Below, piece after piece: positions 57,994 to 64,000 of a DNA stretch of 64,000 nucleotides. Source of the DNA: Mucilaginibacter sp. 14171R-50. GTDB taxonomy: Bacteria > Bacteroidota > Bacteroidia > Sphingobacteriales > Sphingobacteriaceae. A program made the translations under genes and the position numbers. The stretch spans positions 4,216,001 to 4,280,000 of the forward strand of contig NZ_CP048115.1 of NCBI RefSeq assembly GCF_010093045.1. Direction: 5' to 3'. The notes below the pieces were generated by a model, which made no database searches, was not told the DNA's origin, and worked only from the letters and a program-made list of their open reading frames with translations. The first letter of the stretch is position 1; each line of letters opens with the position of its first letter.

Positions 57994-58878
57994 TTAAACA
58001 TCGCAGATATGTACTGCCTTACGCAGGGATAACAGCTTGTCCTTTTGCTTAGGTATAAACTCCTGCGCAACAAAACCCTTATGGCCTACTTCTAAAACGG
58101 CACGCATAATTGCCGGATAAAATAATTCCTGGGTCTCGTCAATCTCGTTACGGCCAGGTACACCACCGGTGTGGTAGTGGGCAATGTACTGGTGATGATC
58201 GCGAATGTTACGGATAACATCGCCCTCATCTATCTGCATATGATAGATATCATATAGCAGCTTAAAATTTTCAGACCCCAGCCTTTTACAAAGTTCGGCG
58301 CCCCAGGCGGTGTGGTCGCATTGGTAATCCTTATGGTCAATTTTGCTGTTAAGCAACTCCATTACCAAAACAACGTTGTGCTGCTCGGCAAGTTTAACCA
58401 TTGGTTTCAGGCCTGCAACACAGTTCTTCCATCCTTCTTCATCGGTTTTACCGCGGCGACTGCCGCTAAAGCATATCAGGTTTTTATATCCTGCTGCTGC
58501 TACCTTAGGTATCATGGCCGTATAGTTTTTATGCAGCTGCGCATGAAACTGCGTATCGCCAAACCCGTCGGTAAGGTTTATTTCGGCACCATTGCACATG
58601 GATGAAAACAGCCCGTATTTTTTTAGCGTGGGCCAGTCTTCCGGGCCAACCAGGTCGATACCCTTGATGCCTATATCCTTAGCCGCAGCGCAAAGCTGCT
58701 CAACACTAATATCGCCATAACACCAGCGGCATACCGCATGGTTTATATTACCTTTCAGTTTATCGGCCATTAATTCGTTCCCTTCCGACTTAAAAGACGA
58801 CAGCATACCCGATGCGGCTACTGCCGCGGTACCCGCAAGCAAATTCTTTATAGCCGACCTCCTGTTTGTTCCTGCCAT
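57994..58878 (-). CDS. Hydroxypyruvate-isomerase-like TIM-barrel protein (Tat signal)
   Basis: 294 residues. Tat-like start (GTNRRSAIKNLLAGTAAVAASG). The barrel contains HAVCRWCYGDISVEQLCAAA, IDLVGPEDW, LVMELLNSKIDHKDYQCDH, LLYDIYHMQIDEGDVI, IAHYHTGGVPGRNEID and GFVAQEFIPK, matching the Hyi / AP2Ec family with Glu, Asp, His and Glu metal site. It follows the MFS transporter gene by 2 bp in the operon. Confidence 0.9.
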   Translation of the reverse strand: MAGTNRRSAIKNLLAGTAAVAASGMLSSFKSEGNELMADKLKGNINHAVCRWCYGDISVEQLCAAAKDIGIKGIDLVGPEDWPTLKKYGLFSSMCNGAEINLTDGFGDTQFHAQLHKNYTAMIPKVAAAGYKNLICFSGSRRGKTDEEGWKNCVAGLKPMVKLAEQHNVVLVMELLNSKIDHKDYQCDHTAWGAELCKRLGSENFKLLYDIYHMQIDEGDVIRNIRDHHQYIAHYHTGGVPGRNEIDETQELFYPAIMRAVLEVGHKGFVAQEFIPKQKDKLLSLRKAVHICDV

Positions 58879-58880
58879 GA

Positions 58881-60134
58881 TTATACTTCTACCCTGCCTG
58901 CGTTTGGTTCTTCAATATCTAAACCCGGCTTTGCTTGTATCTGGTTGGTATCTTTAAAGAAAATAACAAACACCAGGAACACGAACGCGGCTATACCCGC
59001 CGGTATTAACCAAATGGTTGTCCAGTTATGCGAAGTATCAGATGTTTTCCAATGGTCCACAACAGGGCCCGATATGTACGATCCGATAAGCATACCCACG
59101 CCGTAGGTTGCCAGTGTAATAAAACCCTGAGCGGCGCTTTTAAAACGTTCGCCTGCAAGATTATCGGTATAAATTTGCCCCGTTACGAAGAAGAAATCGT
59201 AACAGATACCGTGCATAACTATACCTGCTATAAGCATCCAGTAGTTTGAACCGGTATCGCCGTAAGCAAAGAATATATAACGCAACACCCACGCCAGCAT
59301 ACCAACCGCAAGCATTTTTTTAACACCAAGGCGCACAAAAAACAAAGGCATCAGCGCCATAAATACCAGCTCGGATATTTGCCCCATCGATTGTTTGCCG
59401 GCCGCAGCTTTCATACCAACCTCGTTAAGGAAAGGGTTGGTAAAGTTGTAATAAAATGCCAATGGTACGCATATAGCTACCGATGCAAGGAAAAATATCA
59501 GGTACGACCTATTTTTTAACAAACCGATAGAATCCAACCCCATAATATCGCTTAGGGATGTTTTCTGACCTTTTTTTGCCGGCGGGGTTGCAGGTAACGT
59601 AAAACTTAATAAACCTAATATTAACGAGGCGATAGCGGCCATTTTAAAGGTTAATACAAGCGAATTGCTTTGCTCCCAGCCGAGCCATCCAATTGTTAAA
59701 CCGGCGATGATCCAACCTGCTGTTCCGAAAATACGTATCGGTGGAAACTCCTTGCTTGGATTTAGCATTTGCTTAAACGATACCGAGTTTACCAACGCCA
59801 GCGTAGGCATGTAGATGATCATGTAAGCCAAAATAACCGGGAAAAAGCCCTCGAAATTAGGTATGGTTGTTATGTAGTACAACAACGCCGCGCCTGTTAA
59901 GTGCAAAATTCCCAAAACCTTCTGGGCCGAGAAAAACCTGTCGGCGATTAATCCGATAATAAAAGGCGCGATGATGGCACCCCACGATTGGGTTGCATAA
60001 GCGTTACCATTTTGTACACCTGTTGCACTTAATGTTTTGGTTAAATACGTCCCCATAGTTACAAACCATGCACCCCAGATAAAAAACTCCAGGAACATCA
60101 TGGTAGATAACTTAACGCGTGTTGTTGCGGTCAT
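58881..60134 (-). CDS. MFS transporter (nucleoside:H+ symporter-like)
   Basis: 417 residues with 12 membrane helices. The N-terminus MTATTRVKLSTMMFLEFFIWG AWFVTMGTYL resembles the NHS family (NupG/XapB-like). Charged Arg/Asp in loop IAPFIIGLIADRFFSAQ is the MFS motif A. In such operons related transporters move sugars or nucleosides; a glycoside or keto-sugar substrate is likely here. It lies between cytochrome c and TIM-barrel genes. Confidence 0.9.
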   Translation of the reverse strand: MTATTRVKLSTMMFLEFFIWGAWFVTMGTYLTKTLSATGVQNGNAYATQSWGAIIAPFIIGLIADRFFSAQKVLGILHLTGAALLYYITTIPNFEGFFPVILAYMIIYMPTLALVNSVSFKQMLNPSKEFPPIRIFGTAGWIIAGLTIGWLGWEQSNSLVLTFKMAAIASLILGLLSFTLPATPPAKKGQKTSLSDIMGLDSIGLLKNRSYLIFFLASVAICVPLAFYYNFTNPFLNEVGMKAAAGKQSMGQISELVFMALMPLFFVRLGVKKMLAVGMLAWVLRYIFFAYGDTGSNYWMLIAGIVMHGICYDFFFVTGQIYTDNLAGERFKSAAQGFITLATYGVGMLIGSYISGPVVDHWKTSDTSHNWTTIWLIPAGIAAFVFLVFVIFFKDTNQIQAKPGLDIEEPNAGRVEV

Positions 60135-60171
60135 AATTTTTTAAGTTTAAATTGGTTTAGGGTTGCTTGGT

Positions 60172-60621
60172 TTATTCTTTTACTGATAAAATATATTTCA
60201 CCATTTCTTTCGCGTCGTTTACAGCCAGGTCAGGGTGCGCGGTCATAGGTACCGTACCCCAGTTACCGCTGCCGCCTTTAATCACCTTATCAGCCAGTTT
60301 ATCAATATCCGATTCGGTATATTTCTTGGCTATATCAACCAGCGCGGGCCCTATTACCTTACTATTGGTATTATGGCAGGTGTTACAATCGTTATTGGCC
60401 ATCAACGCCTCGCCTTTGTTATCAGGCGTGCCGGCTGCCTTGGTTGTACCGATGTTATTTGCAGCGGTATCATTAGCTGCGTCAGAGTTATGCGCTACCG
60501 CTGCCTGGTCTGTCGCTTGCGCGCTATCGGCCTCACTGCCGCCGGGAGGTTTTGATTTATCGCCGCCGCCGCAAGCTGCCAAAGCCAAACTTAATCCTAA
60601 TATTACAAATATCTTTTTCAT
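60172..60621 (-). CDS. Class I cytochrome c lipoprotein
   Basis: 149 residues. Lipoprotein signal FVILGLSLALAACGGG with Cys near 18, then a Ser/Ala/Asp-rich linker. The c-type domain has the haem motif CNTCH (as CNTCHNTNSKVIGPAL), YTESDIDKLADKVIKGG and the methionine ligand in VPMTAHPDLA. It probably accepts electrons from a sugar dehydrogenase and passes them to the respiratory chain. Position inside the sugar operon supports this. Confidence 0.92.
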   Translation of the reverse strand: MKKIFVILGLSLALAACGGGDKSKPPGGSEADSAQATDQAAVAHNSDAANDTAANNIGTTKAAGTPDNKGEALMANNDCNTCHNTNSKVIGPALVDIAKKYTESDIDKLADKVIKGGSGNWGTVPMTAHPDLAVNDAKEMVKYILSVKE

Positions 60622-60656
60622 GTGTGTTTTAGTTTTATTAGTAGATGATATGTTTT

Positions 60657-61709
60657 TTATAATCCTATCAGCGATCTGTTAAACGCATCGTCGCTGCCCG
60701 ATGCTGCAAAATCATCAAAGGCCCGTTCGGTAACCCTGATAATGTGGTCTTTTATAAATTGGGCGCCTTCGCGTGCGCCATCTTCGGGGTGCTTAAGCGC
60801 GCATTCCCACTCCAGTACCGCCCACCCCTTATAATCGTATTGGGTAAGCTTGCTGAATATCGCCTTGAAATCAACCTGCCCGTCGCCTAATGAACGGAAA
60901 CGGCCGGCGCGGTCAATCCAATCTGAATATCCCCCGTATACGCCCTGCCTGCCGGTAGGGTTAAATTCGGCATCCTTTACATGGAACATTTTTATACGTT
61001 CGTGGTAAATATCAATGTATTCCAGGTAATCCATTGCCTGTAATACAAAGTGCGACGGATCATATAACAAACAAGCGCGTTTATGGTTGTTCACCTTGCT
61101 CAAAAATCTTTCGTAGCTAACGCCATCGTGCAGGTCTTCGCCGGGGTGTACCTCGTAGCAAAGATCTATGCCATTCTCGTCAAAAACATTCAGGATGGGT
61201 TCCCAGCGTTTGGCAAGCTCATCAAAAGCCGCGTCAACCAAACCGGCCGGGCGCTGTGGCCAGGGGTATACCATGTGCCATATCAAAGCACCGCTAAAGG
61301 TAACATGCGCGTTAAGTCCTAAGTTTTTTGATGCTTTTGCGGCAGCGTGCAATTGGGATACTGCCCATTTTTGCCTTTCGGCAGGGTTATTTTTATACGC
61401 ATCAGGCGCAAACGCATCAAACAGCGTATCGTAAGCCGGGTTCACCGCAACCAGTTGCCCCTGTAAGTGTGTAGAAAGCTCGGTTATTTGCAAACCGGCC
61501 TCGTTTACAATGCCATTTATCTCGTCGGCGTAGGTTTTACTGTCGGCAGCTTTTTGCAGATCTATAAAACGCAGGTCGTTGGTAGGCAGCTGCACCCCTT
61601 TGTAACCTAAGCCTGCTGCCCATTGGCAGATAGATCTGAGGTCGTTAAAAGGCGCTGCATCACCAATAAACTGGGCTAAAAATATGGCCGGTCCTTTTAT
61701 GGTAGTCAT
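60657..61709 (-). CDS. TIM-barrel sugar-phosphate isomerase/epimerase
   Basis: 350 residues, cytoplasmic. Barrel strands include FLAQFIGDAAPFND, YKGVQLPTND, HVTFSGALIWHMVYPWPQR, DLCYEVHPGEDLHDG, CLLYDPSHFVLQAMDY, IKMFHVKDAEFN and WAVLEWECALKHPEDG. This order is that of the AP2Ec family linked with Gfo/Idh/MocA enzymes. It begins 3 bp after the Gfo/Idh/MocA stop, so one transcript is expected. Confidence 0.92.
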   Translation of the reverse strand: MTTIKGPAIFLAQFIGDAAPFNDLRSICQWAAGLGYKGVQLPTNDLRFIDLQKAADSKTYADEINGIVNEAGLQITELSTHLQGQLVAVNPAYDTLFDAFAPDAYKNNPAERQKWAVSQLHAAAKASKNLGLNAHVTFSGALIWHMVYPWPQRPAGLVDAAFDELAKRWEPILNVFDENGIDLCYEVHPGEDLHDGVSYERFLSKVNNHKRACLLYDPSHFVLQAMDYLEYIDIYHERIKMFHVKDAEFNPTGRQGVYGGYSDWIDRAGRFRSLGDGQVDFKAIFSKLTQYDYKGWAVLEWECALKHPEDGAREGAQFIKDHIIRVTERAFDDFAASGSDDAFNRSLIGL

Positions 61710-61712
61710 ACG

Positions 61713-62870
61713 TTAGATAGTATATTTTGTCCATTTTTCGTCGCTTGCGTTTGATGCAACAACGTTATTTATAAATGCCATTCCGCGAATACCATCATCA
61801 ACCGACGGGAAATCTATCCACTCTGGTATTTCGCGGCCCTCGATTTTTGCACTAAGTGCCAAAGCGAAGTTGCGGTACAAATTACCGAATGCTTCCAGGT
61901 AACCCTCGGGGTGCCCGCCCGGTGTACGGCAGTTTGATGATGCTGCACTTGATAAGTTAGCAGTGCCCGCGCGTAAGATCTCGGCAGGTTTGTCGAGCCA
62001 TCTTACAATGAGCGTATTAGGTTCCATCTGGTGCCACTCCAACCCGCCATTCTCACCAAAAACACGGATAGTTAAAGCATTTTCTGAGCCGGCAGCTACC
62101 TGGGAAGCGATAAGCGTTCCTGTAGCCCCGCCATCAAAACGAAGCAAAACTGCCCCGTCATCATCAAGCATACGGCCATCAACCACAATGTTTAACGAAG
62201 CGCTCAATTCCGAGATCTTTTGGCCTGAGATATATTCTGCCAAATGAGCAGCGTGTGTACCAATATCGCCCATAGCACCCGCTTTACCGGATTTGGACGG
62301 ATCGGTACGCCATGAGGCTTGCGCGTTACCCTCACGTTCTGAAAGGCGGCTTAACCAGCCTTGCAGATACTCAACATATATTTTTCTTACTTTACCTAAT
62401 GCGCCGCTTTTGATAAGCTCGCGCGCCTCTTTTACCATCGGGTAACCGGCATAGGTGTGGGTAAGCAATAGCATCAATCCTGTTTCCTCAACTTTTGCTT
62501 TTAGTTGCTGTGCTTCCTCAAGGGTAAAAGTTATCGGTTTTTCTATCACCACGTTAAAACCGTTATCCAAAGCCTGCATTGCCGGGGCGAAGTGGGCAAA
62601 ATTTGGTGTAACTATCGTTACAAAGTCCATACGTTCGTCGGCCGGGCGTTGTGCTTCTGCCTTAAACATTTCATCATAAGTGTTGTAAACCCTGTCCTGA
62701 TCGAGGAATAGCATACGCCCGCTTTCCTGGGCTATATCCGCGTGCATGCTCAAAGCGCCGCAAACCAGCTCTACCTGCCCGTCCATGTTGGCTGCAATAC
62801 GGTGGATAGCCCCTATAAAGGCATCCTTGCCGCCGCCTATCATGCCCATGCGCAATTTTCTGTTACTCAT
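61713..62870 (-). CDS. Gfo/Idh/MocA family oxidoreductase
   Basis: 385 residues. Rossmann start KLRMGMIGGGKDAFIGAIHR; VIEKPITFTLEEAQQL is the EKP motif; GDIGTHAAHLAEYISG holds the catalytic Asp/His; GGHPEGYLEAFGNLY lies near the C-terminus. NAD(P)-dependent sugar dehydrogenase likely. First gene of the operon after two tandem terminators, transcribed with the TIM barrel 3 bp downstream. Confidence 0.93.
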   Translation of the reverse strand: MSNRKLRMGMIGGGKDAFIGAIHRIAANMDGQVELVCGALSMHADIAQESGRMLFLDQDRVYNTYDEMFKAEAQRPADERMDFVTIVTPNFAHFAPAMQALDNGFNVVIEKPITFTLEEAQQLKAKVEETGLMLLLTHTYAGYPMVKEARELIKSGALGKVRKIYVEYLQGWLSRLSEREGNAQASWRTDPSKSGKAGAMGDIGTHAAHLAEYISGQKISELSASLNIVVDGRMLDDDGAVLLRFDGGATGTLIASQVAAGSENALTIRVFGENGGLEWHQMEPNTLIVRWLDKPAEILRAGTANLSSAASSNCRTPGGHPEGYLEAFGNLYRNFALALSAKIEGREIPEWIDFPSVDDGIRGMAFINNVVASNASDEKWTKYTI

Positions 62871-62890
62871 ATAGTGTAGATAAACTCTTA

Positions 62891-62923
62891 AAAACCACTC
62901 CGCTGATTAAGCGGGGTGGTTTT
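62891..62923 (-). terminator. Rho-independent terminator (distal of two)
   Basis: AAAACCACTCCGCT (62891-62904) and AGCGGGGTGGTTTT (62910-62923), loop of five, 13 of 14 pairs. On the minus strand it is the second hairpin after the subunit-3 gene and separates it from the next operon. Confidence 0.8.
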
Positions 62924-62950
62924 ACAAGTATAAAATTAGATTTAAAAGTA

Positions 62951-62980
62951 AAGCCCCTCCGCCGTAAGCGGTAAGGGCTT
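62951..62980 (-). terminator. Rho-independent terminator (proximal)
   Basis: AAGCCCCTCCGCC and GCGGTAAGGGCTT pair imperfectly 8 bp after the subunit-3 gene stop. On the minus strand GGGGCTTTACTTTT follows. Tandem with the hairpin at 62891-62923. Confidence 0.65.
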
Positions 62981-62988
62981 GTTAATAT

Positions 62989-63561
62989 TTACGAAAGCGC
63001 CCAGGCCTTGTCGCCTTTTTTGTAAGGGTAGTCGCCTATGTACTTGCCCGGTACCGGCACATAACGCAATGCCTTTGTAGCACCAACTTCTGATGTGAAG
63101 AAACCAAGCAATGTCAGCTGTTTTATCATCGAGAAATAGTGGTTAGGGTCTTCGGGCTTCTTGGTTTTTGAGTATTCTTTCGCCTCTTTATCAAGGTCGG
63201 TCAGCAATTCGGTCCTTTGTTTGGCATCAGCCTCCATAAAGGATTTTTTGAATTTTTTGTTGCTTGCATCTTCCAGTTGAGACAGACCTTTTTTGAAAAC
63301 CTTTTGGTCGTCTTCCGTGTAGCAATCCCTAACCATTATTGCCATAAAGCCACCAACATTTGCCGCTTTTGCACCGGGCGTTGATGTTTCGGGTAAAATG
63401 GTTTCGCCTACTTCGTTTAAAAAGGCGGTAGTATCTTTTGCAAACAAGTCGTCAGTATTTACTTTACTGCCCGATTTGCAGCCTGATATAAAAAGTTCGG
63501 CACCAATTACCGTCCCTCCTATTATCAAACCCACTCTGCTTATCGCGTCTCTTCTATTCAT
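62989..63561 (-). CDS. Gluconate 2-dehydrogenase subunit 3 family protein
   Basis: 190 residues. Tat-type start NRRDAISRVGLIIGG with lipobox-like FISGC. The Gluconate_2-dh3 domain (PF13618) reads FLNEVGETILPETSTPGAKAANVGGFMAIMVRDCY and MIKQLTLLGFFTSEVGA. Such proteins carry or stabilise the GMC FAD subunit of sugar dehydrogenases and guide it across the membrane. The gene is between a Gfo/Idh/MocA gene and two terminators; no GMC gene is next to it, but one is at 42578-44305. Confidence 0.92.
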   Translation of the reverse strand: MNRRDAISRVGLIIGGTVIGAELFISGCKSGSKVNTDDLFAKDTTAFLNEVGETILPETSTPGAKAANVGGFMAIMVRDCYTEDDQKVFKKGLSQLEDASNKKFKKSFMEADAKQRTELLTDLDKEAKEYSKTKKPEDPNHYFSMIKQLTLLGFFTSEVGATKALRYVPVPGKYIGDYPYKKGDKAWALS

Positions 63562-63600
63562 TTTATTATTGATTGAATTTAGTGAACTATGATTTAATGA

Positions 63601-64000
63601 TTAAGCTTTCAATTCGAAACCTGCAGGGTACTGGCGTTTAACGTACTGGTTAACAGCGTCAAAGTTAGTAACCTTCATGGCCTGGTTATCCCAGGTGTAT
63701 TTAATGGTACCACCTTTAAGGTCGTGGCCGCGCACTGCAAGGTTTGCCATCAGCAAGGCCTCGGTTAACGGACCCGCAACTTCAAACGGCGAGCTTACTT
63801 CCATTTTACCGTAACCTGCCAAACATGCCTCAACCCATTGCGCGTAGTGGCCGTTGGCACCGCCCGGTACACGCTTGTATTTTTGCGGCGCGTTAGCTTC
63901 CTGGGTACGCGATTTTGGCAATAGGGTAGCCGCATCAGAATAGGTGCTGGCGTACATTTTACCTTTTGTACCTATGAATAATGTACCGTTGCCTTCTTCG
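63601..64000 (-). CDS. Gfo/Idh/MocA family oxidoreductase, C-terminal part
   Basis: The gene runs off the window's end; the frame is open from 64000 to the stop at 63601, 133 codons. LFIGTKGKMYASTYSDAATLLP and YAQWVEACLAG...PFEVAGPLTEALLMANLAVRG are the typical C-terminal half of large secreted Gfo/Idh/MocA proteins with GxxG-type beta sheet. Such enzymes often have a Tat signal in Bacteroidota. Upstream, 39 bp before the subunit-3 gene, so probably the same transcript. Confidence 0.85.
   Translation of the reverse strand, partial: EEGNGTLFIGTKGKMYASTYSDAATLLPKSRTQEANAPQKYKRVPGGANGHYAQWVEACLAGYGKMEVSSPFEVAGPLTEALLMANLAVRGHDLKGGTIKYTWDNQAMKVTNFDAVNQYVKRQYPAGFELKA

Overview
The window is a chromosomal segment of a Bacteroidota bacterium, most likely of the Sphingobacteriaceae and Mucilaginibacter-like. 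This is inferred from gene content (two-component propeller hybrid sensor, GH88, GH3, DUF1080, ThuA, MerC, NIPSNAP, TelA/TerD set), from TTTG / TAnnTTTG-type promoters and the lack of clear Shine-Dalgarno sequences; no marker gene fixes the genus. About 60 genes are supported. No rRNA, tRNA, CRISPR array or phage is seen.

Layout. 0-6.7 kb: an SSB-like protein, two response regulators (one beside the wreck of its probable kinase), a DUF6766 membrane protein, DUF1015, a papain-like NNCTDF secreted protein and ThuA. 6.9-17.3 kb, minus strand: two paralogous Ser/Thr kinases, an FHA protein, an FHA-like protein, a PP2C phosphatase, a 32-codon membrane microORF and a 1358-residue protein that joins a SEDS glycosyltransferase (RodA/FtsW type) to a penicillin-binding transpeptidase. 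The set recalls the actinobacterial pstP-rodA-pbpA-pknA-pknB-fha locus and is the most interesting system here.

17.5-24.8 kb: a frameshifted luciferase-like oxidoreductase, an HD-YitT fusion, a REP-associated tyrosine transposase (RAYT) embedded in its own palindromes, and a kinase / response regulator / response-regulator-cyclase set. 24.4-30.7 kb, minus strand: a tellurite/stress (Ter) operon with TerC, TelA, two TerD proteins, a phosphoribosyltransferase and a HAD protein, plus PgpA. 31-36 kb: cell-wall amidase, DUF389, Na+/H+ antiporter, a Fur/Zur regulator with MerC and a candidate operator, and pyrophosphatase.

36.4-42.2 kb, plus strand: a glycoside operon (SGNH hydrolase, GH3, Gfo/Idh/MocA, NagB-like isomerase, PfkB kinase). 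42.2-45.7 kb: repeats, GMC oxidoreductase with a DUF1080 lipoprotein, and a truncated haemoglobin. 45.9-51.9 kb: housekeeping and catabolic genes (NAD-epimerase, YceH, TMEM175, GH88, FAD oxidoreductase, NIPSNAP). 52-64 kb, minus strand: a large hybrid sensor kinase and a sugar-oxidation locus (DUF1080, three TIM-barrel isomerases, MFS transporter, cytochrome c, two Gfo/Idh/MocA proteins, gluconate-dehydrogenase subunit 3) that fits 3-keto-glycoside metabolism.

Several short repeat families are scattered between genes: RAYT-linked palindromes (about 20.5-21.4 and 42.25-42.34 kb), a three-copy GC-rich triple-hairpin element (9.1, 30.9, 42.4 kb), 77-bp hairpin repeats (20.4 kb) and an 18-bp palindrome family (18.8, 22.9, 24.8 kb).
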